64,000 bases of DNA, taken from the NCBI RefSeq assembly GCF_026625865.1, contig NZ_CP113067.1, forward strand, positions 1,364,001-1,428,000, written 5' to 3'. Under the pieces are notes generated by a model that saw nothing but the letters and a program-made list of their open reading frames with translations, ran no database searches and had not been told where the DNA came from. Positions within the stretch are counted from its first letter, which is position 1; each line of letters starts with the position of its first letter. Shown here in pieces: positions 10,720 to 18,773 of the stretch. This stretch comes from Microbacterium sp. SL75. Lineage in GTDB: Bacteria; Actinomycetota; Actinomycetes; Actinomycetales; Microbacteriaceae. The position numbers were made by a program, and so were the translations under genes.

Positions 10720-10774
10720 GAGGGGTCGATTTCCGTCGCACAGGCGAGCTCTCGGCGACAGCGAACGACCCCTC
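10720..10774 (+). promoter_or_regulatory. Long intercistronic stem-loop between proW and proX
   Basis: A perfect 9-bp inverted repeat (GAGGGGTCG at 10720-10728, CGACCCCTC at 10766-10774) encloses an inner GTCGC/GCGAC stem (10735-10739 / 10755-10759). It lies in the 137-bp gap before proX. Such structures between transporter genes commonly protect the downstream binding-protein message or attenuate transcription. No U-tract follows. Confidence 0.55.
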
Positions 10775-10825
10775 ACCCGGGGAAGCACCCACGGAATCAC
10801 ATACGAAACGGAAGAGAACACAGCA

Positions 10826-11731
10826 ATGAACAAGCGACACCTCACCTCTGCTCTCGCCCTCGGCGCCGCGGGCGCCCTGCTGCTCGGCGGCTGCGCCAGC
10901 GGGAACATGGCCGAAGGCGGCTCGGGCGACGGCGGAGAGAAGGGCACGATCACGCTCGGCTTCCTGCCCTCGTGGACCGACGGTCTCAGCACGGCGTACC
11001 TGCTGGAAGACCAGCTCGGCAAGCTCGGCTACAAGGTCGAGATGCAGACCCTCACCGAGGCGGGCCCGCTCTACACCGGTCTCGCCCAGGGCGACGTCGA
11101 CATCTACCCGTCGGCCTGGCCCGAGCTCACGCACAAGTCGTACATGGACCGCTATGGCGACAAGATCGAGGACCTCGGCGCGTACTACGACAACGCCAAG
11201 CTCACGATCGCGGTGCCGAGCTACGTCGACATCGACTCGATCGACCAGCTCAAGGGCAACGCCGTGCGCTTCGACGGCCGCATCTACGGCATCGAACCGG
11301 GCGCCGGCCTCACCACCCAAACGCAGGAGACCATGCTTCCCGGCTACGGTCTCGACGGCGAGTTCGAGCTGGTGACCTCCTCGACCGCGGCGATGCTCAC
11401 CGAGCTCGACAACGCGATCGCGGCGAAGAAGGACATCGCCGTGACGCTGTGGCGTCCGTTCTGGGCCAACGACGCCTACGACGTCAAGGACCTCGAAGAC
11501 CCGCAGGGCCTCATGGGCGCACCCGAGGCCCTCCACTTCCTCGGCACCTCGGGCTTCGAAGAGAAGTACCCGGATGCCGCTGAGTTGATCAAGGGCATCC
11601 AGCTCGACGACGAGCAGTACGGCTCGCTCGAAGACCTCGTGGTCAACGAGTACGGCGAGGGCCGCGAGGCCGAGGCCGTGGACGCCTGGCTCGAGAAGAA
11701 CCCCTCGGCGTTCTCGACGCAGCGCGACTGA
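10826..11731 (+). CDS. proX: Glycine betaine-binding lipoprotein
   Basis: The substrate-binding component of the osmoprotectant importer: 301 residues with a lipoprotein signal peptide ending in the lipobox LLGGC (Cys near residue 23), so it is anchored outside the membrane. The mature part has the OpuAC fold pattern: FLPSWTDGLSTAYLLEDQLG, YPSAWPELT and VTLWRPFWANDAYDVKDLEDP. The Trp residues in these blocks are those that usually build the aromatic cage for quaternary ammonium groups. It is the third gene of proVWX, separated by a stem-loop, which fits higher expression of the binding protein. Confidence 0.93.
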   Translation: MNKRHLTSALALGAAGALLLGGCASGNMAEGGSGDGGEKGTITLGFLPSWTDGLSTAYLLEDQLGKLGYKVEMQTLTEAGPLYTGLAQGDVDIYPSAWPELTHKSYMDRYGDKIEDLGAYYDNAKLTIAVPSYVDIDSIDQLKGNAVRFDGRIYGIEPGAGLTTQTQETMLPGYGLDGEFELVTSSTAAMLTELDNAIAAKKDIAVTLWRPFWANDAYDVKDLEDPQGLMGAPEALHFLGTSGFEEKYPDAAELIKGIQLDDEQYGSLEDLVVNEYGEGREAEAVDAWLEKNPSAFSTQRD

Positions 11732-11741
11732 CCTCTCGCTC

Positions 11742-11786
11742 CACGACGCCCCCTTCGCCCTCGAGGTGAAGGGGGCGTCGTCGTGG
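11742..11786 (+). terminator. Terminator of the proVWX operon
   Basis: ACGACGCCCCCTTC (11743-11756) pairs perfectly with GAAGGGGGCGTCGT (11768-11781), a 14-bp stem directly after proX. The minus-strand gene downstream converges on it, so it may act in both directions. Confidence 0.8.
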
Positions 11787-11819
11787 GGGCTTCGTCGGAG
11801 GGGCCCGTTGGCCGCGGGT

Positions 11820-12551
11820 TCACCCGATCGCGTGAGCCCTCGTGAAACGCGTGATGAAGCCGGGGTGGTCGGCGGGCATCGCCAGCACCGAATCGGGCGT
11901 GCGTCCAGCGAGCTGGGGAAAGCCGGAATCGGCGACGAGGTCGTCGTCGAGCACGTCGAGCTCGGCGCTGACGAGCGGCCAGGGTTCGTGCGCGTTCGCG
12001 GCCCAGATCGTGCGGCCGAGGTGTCGCTCGTGGAAGCCCCAGCGGGCGGTGAGGAAACGCGACAAGGGGGTGTCGACCGTGTCCGTGCCGAGGGTCGCCC
12101 GCACCCGGGTCGCCGGATGCCGTGCCCCGTGGCGCCGAGACCGGAACTCGATGCGCGAGTCCTCGGTGCGCACCCCCGTCCGGGCCCAGCGGTACGGCAG
12201 GCCGAACAGGGCGCGCGCGGCGAGGACGGGAGCGAGGTGCTCGGCCTCGAGTGTGCGGAACACGACCCCGCGGCGGCCGTGATCGTCGACGGCGTAGGTG
12301 CGGACGTTGATCTCGGTGAAGGTCCCGAGAAGCGGCACCGGCGGCAGCGGGAGGAACCGGAACTCGCTCAGCACGAACGGCACGAGACCCACCCACGCGG
12401 AACCGTCGTGCACGTCGGGGCGGGTACCCGGCGGCAGGAGCGGGACGACCTCGGCCGGATCGATGCGCCAGTGCACGAAGACGGCGCGGTTCCAGCGCTG
12501 CGCGATGACGGCGCGTCCGGGCAGGTCGGGGGAGTGGCGCTCGGTGGTCAC
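11820..12551 (-). CDS. DUF2071 (YqjF-type) protein
   Basis: A soluble protein of 243 residues with hallmarks of the YqjF/DUF2071 family: AVIAQRWNRAVFVHWRIDPAEVVPLLPPGTRPDVHDGSAWVGLVPF near the N-terminus, TEINVRTYA, and EAEHLAPVLAAR. The function of the family is unknown; structures show an acetoacetate-decarboxylase-like fold. The start is taken as the GTG at 12551 because the family motif begins soon after it. A -10-like CAGAAT lies 6 nt upstream (12558-12563, minus), suggesting leaderless initiation. It is divergent from the DUF3253 gene, 47 bp apart. Confidence 0.8.
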   Translation of the reverse strand: MTTERHSPDLPGRAVIAQRWNRAVFVHWRIDPAEVVPLLPPGTRPDVHDGSAWVGLVPFVLSEFRFLPLPPVPLLGTFTEINVRTYAVDDHGRRGVVFRTLEAEHLAPVLAARALFGLPYRWARTGVRTEDSRIEFRSRRHGARHPATRVRATLGTDTVDTPLSRFLTARWGFHERHLGRTIWAANAHEPWPLVSAELDVLDDDLVADSGFPQLAGRTPDSVLAMPADHPGFITRFTRAHAIG

Positions 12552-12598
12552 CGGGTCATTCTGGCCCTGCCGCCCCGGCGCGGAGGGACACTGGACAG

Positions 12599-12859
12599 AT
12601 GGCCCCGTCATCTGGTGCAGATCCTCGGCTCGTGGCATCCATCCGCGAACTGCTCGCGGCGCGCGACGCTAGCAAGACGATCTGCCCGTCGGAGGCCGCC
12701 CGCGCGGTCGGCGGCGACGACTGGCGCGACCTCATGCAGCCCGCACGCGATGCGGCGCGTGAGTTGGTGGGGCTCGGCGAGGTCGAGGTGACGCAGCGGG
12801 GTGAGGTCGTCGACGTGACCACGGCGCGGGGTCCGGTGCGGATCCGTCGCGCACGCTGA
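12599..12859 (+). CDS. DUF3253 small protein
   Basis: An 86-residue basic winged-helix-like protein. The pattern IRELLAARDASKTICPSEAARAVGGDDWRDLM, then ARELVGLGEVEVTQRGEVVD, matches the DUF3253 family, whose fold suggests nucleic-acid binding but whose role is not established. No membrane segment or signal peptide. No Shine-Dalgarno is well placed; GACACT ends 6 nt before the ATG, which could be a weak -10 of a leaderless message. Confidence 0.8.
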   Translation: MAPSSGADPRLVASIRELLAARDASKTICPSEAARAVGGDDWRDLMQPARDAARELVGLGEVEVTQRGEVVDVTTARGPVRIRRAR

Positions 12860-12954
12860 CGGCGTCTGTGCTCCGGGTGGGGCTCGTGCGACGGTCTGGC
12901 CCGAGCACGCGGAGACGGGTGCTCTGAGCGTCGTGGAGGAGGGAATCTCCACCG

Positions 12955-12987
12955 GAATCGGATGCCAGCGGGCGCGGCATCCGATTC
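12955..12987 (-). terminator. Perfect 12-bp hairpin, terminator of the gene at 12998
   Basis: GAATCGGATGCC (12955-12966) and GGCATCCGATTC (12976-12987) form a perfect stem with a 9-nt loop, 10 bp beyond the stop of the minus-strand gene. The stem contains the genome's recurrent GGATGCC/GGCATCC heptamer pair. It also lies about 100 bp downstream of the convergent DUF3253 gene and may serve both. Confidence 0.75.
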
Positions 12988-12997
12988 TGCGGGGCGA

Positions 12998-13729
12998 TCA
13001 GCCTGCGGAGCCGGGCGCTGTCGCCGCCGGGGGCGCGGTCGCTCCGCGCGGGAGTTCGAGGGCGACCTTCTTCTCGAGTACGTCCACGGCCTCGTCGGAC
13101 AGAAGGATCAGCCCGTCGAGCTCCTCGCGGACGCGCTTGTAGGCGAGCTGGCGTTCGTTGGGCGTGGCGGCCTGGTCGGTGGCGACCGTGAGCAGCTGCT
13201 TGGCGGTATCGAGGCGTTTGCGCTCGTCGGGGGTGAAGGCGGCGTCCTTCACGCGGCGCGCGTCGCGCTCGGCCACGTCGAAAGCCACCTCGTAGTCGGT
13301 GACGGCGTCGCGGTACTCGCGCAGCTGTGCTGCCGAGAGGGTCTCGCCCTCAGTCGGACGAAGTTTGTCGGCGACCTTCTTGGCGCGCAGGAACGCGGCC
13401 GTCAGCGGCTGGCGACCGTCGCTCATCGCGGGGTAGCTGATGAGCTTCGTCGCGTCGAGCTCGTACTCGAGCCAGCGGTGAGTGACGGCGTCCTGCGCCG
13501 CGACGACACGCTGCTGTCCGTCGGAGGGCGCCGGGAGAGCGACGCTGCCCGTGGGCGCGGGGGCGGCTGAGCCGCCCTGTGCGCGGATGAGTTCGAGCTG
13601 CTCGCGGTGGCGGCGTCGAGCGGTGACTTCGCGGTGTTTCACGCGCGCATTGACGGCTCCCATCGTCATCCCGAACACGGGGAAGGCCAGCCACCAATAG
13701 TGGCCGAGGAAGTTCAACAGCTCCGTCAC
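12998..13729 (-). CDS. Unknown membrane-anchored protein, paralog of its neighbour
   Basis: I do not recognise this 243-residue protein. One N-terminal membrane segment (LLNFLGHYWWLAFPVFGMTMG) is followed by a basic stretch (KHREVTARRRHREQ), a P/A linker and a helical, charged domain. The core HRWLEYELDATKLISYPAMSD...LTAAFLRAKKVADKLRP...YRDAV..YEVAFDVAERDARR is clearly shared with the adjacent protein at 13763-14764, so the two arose by duplication. The tail is P/A-rich. The GTG start has TAGCAT (13736-13741, minus) exactly 6 nt upstream, pointing to a leaderless message. Confidence 0.75.
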   Translation of the reverse strand: MTELLNFLGHYWWLAFPVFGMTMGAVNARVKHREVTARRRHREQLELIRAQGGSAAPAPTGSVALPAPSDGQQRVVAAQDAVTHRWLEYELDATKLISYPAMSDGRQPLTAAFLRAKKVADKLRPTEGETLSAAQLREYRDAVTDYEVAFDVAERDARRVKDAAFTPDERKRLDTAKQLLTVATDQAATPNERQLAYKRVREELDGLILLSDEAVDVLEKKVALELPRGATAPPAATAPGSAG

Positions 13730-13762
13730 AGCGTCATGCTACGCCCGTCGTCCCAGCGGTTC

Positions 13763-14764
13763 TCAGGAAGGGGGCGTCGGCGGCCGATCACGTGCGGGAG
13801 GCGGCCACACCGGGCCGTTCCGCGGCGCAGGGCCACCGGCATCCGGTGCCTTCTTCTGCGCGCGTCTGGCGCCGCGCTCGTTCCAATTGCGGGCGGCCGC
13901 GCGACCCATCGACTCCATCGAGCGGGCGAGGGCGCGCTGGGCCGTCTCAGCCAGATCGGATGCCACGCGGCTCCACGCGTCGTTCCCCTCGGCGTTCGGC
14001 TGCTCGCGGTCACCACGGCGGGCGGCGCGCTCGGCGCGGTCGAAAGCGTGAGCCGTGCGGCGCACGGCGTCGCGGTAGGCGAGGAAGTCGGCCGGCTCGA
14101 GACGCGTCTGGACCGAGGCGGGACGCAGCCACTGCGCCTTCTCGTGCGCGCGCAGAAAATCGGCGAGCAGGGGAGAGCGGGAGTCGCTCATCTGCGGGTA
14201 GTCGATGGCGAGGCCGGGGTCGGTCTCGTACGCCATCCATCGAGCGAGGATCGCGTCGTGTTCGGCCAGCAGACGAGCGACGGGAAGCGGGGCACTGCCC
14301 GAGCGGATCGCCGGGAGCATCGCCTTCGCGGCTTTCACACCGGCGCGACGGGCGCGCACCTCGGCCAACGCGGCCCGCAGGTCGCGCTGCGCATCGGTCA
14401 GGCGGCCGCGGGCCGCAGAGACAGCATCGGCGGAGGCCCGGGATGCCGCCCGCTCGGCCTGGGCGCGAACGACCTCGGCGTCGGCGACCTTCACGTCGAC
14501 GCGACCCCGGGTGACGGCGTGGCGCGCGACCTGGAGGTCGAGCACGGCGGCGTCGAGTTCGAGGCGGCGCGCGGCGGTCTTGCCGAGGGGGCGCGTGGAC
14601 CAGGCGCGGACCGCCCGGTCGGTCGTGGTCGTCGACCCCGAGGCAAGCGCATGACGGCGGGAACGACGCACGCCGAGCCAGCCGACGGTGCCCGCACCGG
14701 CCGCCGCGGGGCCGATCCACCACCAGTCGACCAGAAGGGCCATCAGCGGTTCCACAGTGCCCAT
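13763..14764 (-). CDS. Unknown membrane-anchored coiled-coil protein, paralog of its neighbour
   Basis: About 333 residues; not recognised. It has an N-terminal membrane segment (LMALLVDWWWIGPAAAGAGTVGWLGV), an Arg-rich stop-transfer, and a long Ala/Arg/Glu-rich heptad region (about 60-160, likely coiled coil). Then comes the domain shared with the protein at 12998: ARWMAYETDPGLAIDYPQMSD, PLLADFLRAHEKAQWLRP, LAYRDAVRRTAHAFDRAERAARR. The C-terminus is proline-rich. The ATG at 14764 has GGAGG 11 nt away; an ATG at 14743 is an alternative start. The pair probably forms one transcription unit, and a shared envelope role is an inference only. Confidence 0.7.
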   Translation of the reverse strand: MGTVEPLMALLVDWWWIGPAAAGAGTVGWLGVRRSRRHALASGSTTTTDRAVRAWSTRPLGKTAARRLELDAAVLDLQVARHAVTRGRVDVKVADAEVVRAQAERAASRASADAVSAARGRLTDAQRDLRAALAEVRARRAGVKAAKAMLPAIRSGSAPLPVARLLAEHDAILARWMAYETDPGLAIDYPQMSDSRSPLLADFLRAHEKAQWLRPASVQTRLEPADFLAYRDAVRRTAHAFDRAERAARRGDREQPNAEGNDAWSRVASDLAETAQRALARSMESMGRAAARNWNERGARRAQKKAPDAGGPAPRNGPVWPPPARDRPPTPPS

Positions 14765-14911
14765 GCTATGCCGGGCCTCCGACAGCGGGCTGGGCGTCGT
14801 GCCGGAATGCGCAGCGCGAGGCCCAGCTCGCCGACGGGTGAGAGTCGTTTCGTATCGCCCGGGATCGCTCCAGGCCCCACCAAAGGCACCTCGCGCGGGG
14901 GCGGTACGGCC

Positions 14912-15049
14912 TCAGCCGAGGATGAGCGAGATCACCGTCGCACCGCCGCCGGTGAGGATCAGCGCGCCGATCACGATCCACGCGGTGATCTTGACGCGCT
15001 TCTGACGCTGGTCGCTGAACACGGTCATGTCGTCGTCGTCATCGGTCAT
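14912..15049 (-). CDS. Small single-pass membrane protein (45 aa)
   Basis: A short gene with an excellent ribosome site (GAGGAG, 6-7 nt before the ATG at 15049). The product starts with an acidic MTDDDDD run, then a basic stretch (QRQKRVK), then one hydrophobic helix (ITAWIVIGALILTGGGATVISLIL in two halves) and ends at Gly. Orientation would be N-in. It lies 42 bp downstream of purL on the same strand, so it may be co-transcribed with it. No function is known. Confidence 0.7.
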   Translation of the reverse strand: MTDDDDDMTVFSDQRQKRVKITAWIVIGALILTGGGATVISLILG

Positions 15050-15091
15050 CGCGCGTCTCCTCTCGAGGTGCCGGGGCGGGGGCGGGAGGCC

Positions 15092-17431
15092 TCAGGCCAC
15101 CGGCTCCGAGACGGTCGGGCCGAAGACGGCGGGCAGCGTCTCGGTCGACAGGCGGCGCAGCTCCGACACGGGGACGGTGAAGACGTCCTGGATCTCCAGG
15201 GTCGCCTCGGTGCCCGGCTCGACGTCGGTCACGCCGATGCGCAGCACCGGGTAGCCGCGGCCGTCGCACAGGCCCCGGAACTTCACGTCTTCCTCGCGTG
15301 GGACGCTGACCAGCACGCGGCCGGTCGACTCGCTGAACAGGGCTGCGGTGGCATCCACGCCGTCACGTTCCATGAGCTCGGTGAGCCACACGCGTGCGCC
15401 GACGCCGAAGCGCATGACGCCCTCGGCGAGGGCCTGCGCGAGGCCGCCCGAAGACAGGTCGTGTGCGCTGGAGACGAGCGACTGGGAGCCCGCTGCCTGC
15501 AGCAGTTCGGCGAGCTTGCGCTCCTGTGCCAGATCGACCTTCGGCGGGCGTCCGCCGAGGTGGTCGTGGATCGTGCCGGCCCACTGCGAACCGTCGAGCT
15601 CATCGGCGGTGACACCCAGCAGGTAGAGGTTCTCGCCGGCGTCCTGCCAGCCGCTCGGGATGCGCGCGGCGACGTCGTCGATGATGCCGAGGACGCCGAC
15701 CACGGGGGTCGGGTGGATGGGCTGGTCACCGGTCTGGTTGTAGAACGAGACGTTGCCGCCCGTGACCGGGATGCCGAGCTCGAGGCAGCCGTCGCTCAGA
15801 CCCTCGACGGCCTGGCTGAACTGCCACATGACCTCGGGGTTCTCGGGGCTGCCGAAGTTGAGGCAGTCGGTGACGGCGGTGGGCACAGCTCCCGTGACGG
15901 CGACGTTGCGGTACGCCTCGGCCAGCGCCAGCTTCGCACCGTTGTACGGATCGAGCTGGTTGTAGCGGCCGTTGCAGTCGGTGGCGATCGCGAAGCCGAG
16001 GCCGGTCTCTTCGTCGACGCGGATCATGCCGGCGTCGTCGGGGAAGCTCAGCGCCGTGTTGCCCAGCACGTAGTAGTCGTACTGGTTTGTGATCCACGAG
16101 GTGTCGGCGAGGTTGGGGCTCGCCACCAAGGTCGTGAACTGGTCGCGAAGGGTCTCGGCATCCGTCGCCCGTGAGAGCTTCGCGGCGGAATCTGCCTGCA
16201 GGGCGTCGATCCAGGTGGGGTAGGCGACCGGGCGCTCGTAGACGGGGCCATCGACCGCGACGGTCGAGGGGTCGACGTCGACGATGCGCTCGCCGTACCA
16301 GTCGATGACGAGGCGGCCGTCGCCGGTGACCTCGCCGAGAACACTGGTCTCGACGTCCCACTTGCCGACGACGGCGAGGAACGCGTCGAGCTTCTCAGGC
16401 GCGACGATCGCCATCATGCGCTCCTGCGACTCCGACATGAGGATCTCTTCGGGAGTCAGCGAGGGGTCGCGCAGCAGCACCTTCGAGAGTTCGACCTTCA
16501 TGCCGCTGTCGCCGTTGGCGGCCAGCTCGCTCGTCGCGCACGAGATGCCCGCGGCACCGAGGTCTTGAATGGCCTCGACCAGGTCGTCGCGGTAGAGCTC
16601 GAGGCAGCACTCGATGAGCACCTTCTCGGCGAACGGGTCGCCCACCTGCACCGCGGGACGCTTGGTGGGTCCGCCGTCGGCAAAGGTGTCGGATGCCAGG
16701 ATGCTGGCGCCGCCGATGCCGTCGCCGCCGGTGCGGGCACCGAACAGCACGACCTTGTTGCCGACGCCGGTGGCGTTGGCGAGCTTGATGTCTTCGTGGC
16801 GCATGACGCCGACCGCGAGGGCGTTGACGAGCGGGTTGCCCTGGTAGACGGCGTCGAACACCGTCTCGCCGCCGATGTTGGGCAGGCCGAGGCAGTTGCC
16901 GTAGAACGAGATACCGCTGGTCACGCCGTGCACGACGCGCGGGGTGTCGGGGTGGTCGATGGCGCCGAAGCGCAGCTGGTCCATGACGGCGACGGGGCGC
17001 GCGCCCATCGAGATGATGTCGCGGACGATGCCGCCCACGCCGGTGGCCGCACCCTGGAAGGGTTCGATGTAGCTGGGGTGGTTGTGCGACTCGACCTTGA
17101 AGGTGACCGCCCAGCCGTCACCCACGTCGACCACGCCGGCGTTCTGGCCCATGCCGACCATGAGGCGCGTCTTCATCTCGTCGCTGACCTTCTGGCCGAA
17201 CTGACGGAGATAGATCTTGCTCGACTTGTAGGAGCAGTGCTCGCTCCACATGACCGAGTACATCGCCAGCTCACCGCTCGTGGGGCGACGGCCCAGGATC
17301 TCGCGGATCTGGGCGTACTCGTCGCTCTTGAGGCCGAGGGCGCCGTACGGCTGCTCTTTCTCGGGCGTGGCGATCGCGTTCTCAACCGTATCGGCGAGGG
17401 CGGTACGGGCGGCGGGGTTCGGGGTGGTCAC
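15092..17431 (-). CDS. purL: Phosphoribosylformylglycinamidine synthase II
   Basis: The large subunit of FGAM synthase: uses ATP and ammonia (from PurQ) to convert FGAR to FGAM in purine synthesis. The 779-residue length fits the PurS-dependent short PurL. Family motifs are present: [16 protein letters not shown] near residue 60, [41 protein letters not shown], and [10 protein letters not shown] in the second half. The GTG at 17431 is chosen (GGAG upstream, spacing 9); a TTG 5 codons earlier is less likely. purA lies about 10 kb away; purQ and purS are not in this window. Confidence 0.97.
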   Translation of the reverse strand: MTTPNPAARTALADTVENAIATPEKEQPYGALGLKSDEYAQIREILGRRPTSGELAMYSVMWSEHCSYKSSKIYLRQFGQKVSDEMKTRLMVGMGQNAGVVDVGDGWAVTFKVESHNHPSYIEPFQGAATGVGGIVRDIISMGARPVAVMDQLRFGAIDHPDTPRVVHGVTSGISFYGNCLGLPNIGGETVFDAVYQGNPLVNALAVGVMRHEDIKLANATGVGNKVVLFGARTGGDGIGGASILASDTFADGGPTKRPAVQVGDPFAEKVLIECCLELYRDDLVEAIQDLGAAGISCATSELAANGDSGMKVELSKVLLRDPSLTPEEILMSESQERMMAIVAPEKLDAFLAVVGKWDVETSVLGEVTGDGRLVIDWYGERIVDVDPSTVAVDGPVYERPVAYPTWIDALQADSAAKLSRATDAETLRDQFTTLVASPNLADTSWITNQYDYYVLGNTALSFPDDAGMIRVDEETGLGFAIATDCNGRYNQLDPYNGAKLALAEAYRNVAVTGAVPTAVTDCLNFGSPENPEVMWQFSQAVEGLSDGCLELGIPVTGGNVSFYNQTGDQPIHPTPVVGVLGIIDDVAARIPSGWQDAGENLYLLGVTADELDGSQWAGTIHDHLGGRPPKVDLAQERKLAELLQAAGSQSLVSSAHDLSSGGLAQALAEGVMRFGVGARVWLTELMERDGVDATAALFSESTGRVLVSVPREEDVKFRGLCDGRGYPVLRIGVTDVEPGTEATLEIQDVFTVPVSELRRLSTETLPAVFGPTVSEPVA

Positions 17432-17654
17432 GCGGCTGAGCTCCAAGATCGCAGGGGCCGGACGGGAGTCAGTCTAGTTGGGTCCACCGACATGCCCGGG
17501 GTCGACGGCAGCCGGGGGCATAACCTCAGCGATCCGCGGAAAGTCAGCCGGGTTCCCCGCATTCGGGCTGAGGATGTGCGGATCGCCGAGGTGTGGAGGT
17601 GGCTCGGGCAAGATAGACGGGGCTGCACCGTCCGCAGTCAGCGGAGGAAAGACC

Positions 17655-18650
17655 ATGCGCATCGTCATCGCCCCCGACAAGTTCAAGGGCACGCTGACTG
17701 CGCGTGAGGCGGCGGATGCCATGGCCCTGGCCGTGCGCGAGCGGTGGCCCGGCGCCGAGATCGCGATCGTGCCGATGGCCGACGGCGGAGACGGCACTCT
17801 CGACGCCCTGGGCGGGGCGAACGTCTCCGACAAGGTGACCGGACCGCTCGGCGAACCCGTGCGTGCCGCCTGGCGGCTCGACGGCCGAGCCGCCGTGATC
17901 GAGTCGGCGGCGGCATCCGGGCTCGTCCTCGCCGGGGGAGCGGAGGCCAACGACTCCTGGGGCGCGACGACACGGGGCGTCGGCGAGCTCATCAGGCTCG
18001 CCCTCGACTCGGGGTCGATTCGGATCGTGGTGGGGACCGGCGGTGTCGCCGCGACCGACGGCGGCCGCGGCGCGATCGAGGCGCTGGGCGACCACGTGCC
18101 GTTCGCTCCCGGGCAGGTGACGGTGCTCACCGACACGACCACGACGTTCGTCCACGCGGCCAAGGTGTTCGGTCCGCAGAAGGGCGCCGACGCGGCACTC
18201 GTCGAGCGCCTGACGGAGCGATTGCGGGCGGATGCCGCGGACTGGGCCGAGCGCTTCGGACTGGACGTTTCGATCGTGCCGAGGTCGGGGGCCGCCGGTG
18301 GTCTGTCGGGTGCTCTGCTCGCGGCCGGTGCAGAGGTCGTCGACGGTGCGGCCTACGTCGCGCAGGCGCTCGAGCTGAGCGAAGCGCTCGCCGAGTCGGA
18401 TCTCGCCCTCACCGGGGAGGGCACGTTCGACGCGACGAGCATCGCAGGCAAGGGGCCGGGGCACGTGCTCTCGGTCGCCGCGCGCCACCGGGTGCCGGCC
18501 ATCGTCATCGCGGGGGTCGTCGCCGCGGATGCCGCCGGCTCGCGGGTCTTCTCGATGAGCGAGGTCGTCGGCGCCGAGCACGCCCTCACCGACCCTGCCG
18601 ACGCACTGCGCGTCACGACGACGCAAGCCCTCTGGCAACTCGACCTCTGA
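17655..18650 (+). CDS. Glycerate 2-kinase (GarK/GlxK family)
   Basis: Phosphorylates D-glycerate to 2- or 3-phosphoglycerate with ATP, feeding glycolysis. The 331-residue protein begins MRIVIAPDKFKGTLTA, the signature of the type-1 glycerate kinase family, followed by PMADGGDGTLDAL, GVAATDGGRGAIEALG, FGPQKGA, GAAGGLSGALLA and LALTGEGTFDATSIAGKG, all family blocks. The start at 17655 has GAGG spaced 7 nt. It is divergent from purL; no glyoxylate-pathway partner lies next to it. Confidence 0.93.
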   Translation: MRIVIAPDKFKGTLTAREAADAMALAVRERWPGAEIAIVPMADGGDGTLDALGGANVSDKVTGPLGEPVRAAWRLDGRAAVIESAAASGLVLAGGAEANDSWGATTRGVGELIRLALDSGSIRIVVGTGGVAATDGGRGAIEALGDHVPFAPGQVTVLTDTTTTFVHAAKVFGPQKGADAALVERLTERLRADAADWAERFGLDVSIVPRSGAAGGLSGALLAAGAEVVDGAAYVAQALELSEALAESDLALTGEGTFDATSIAGKGPGHVLSVAARHRVPAIVIAGVVAADAAGSRVFSMSEVVGAEHALTDPADALRVTTTQALWQLDL

Positions 18651-18773
18651 GTCGTCGCTGCGGGCCCGCGACCCGGTGGTCCCGGTAGCGGATCGACGCG
18701 TCTGCGTCGTAGGCCACTGCCGAAACCGGATGACTCTCGGGCACCGCTCCGATTCTGTCGAGCGAACCCCGCG

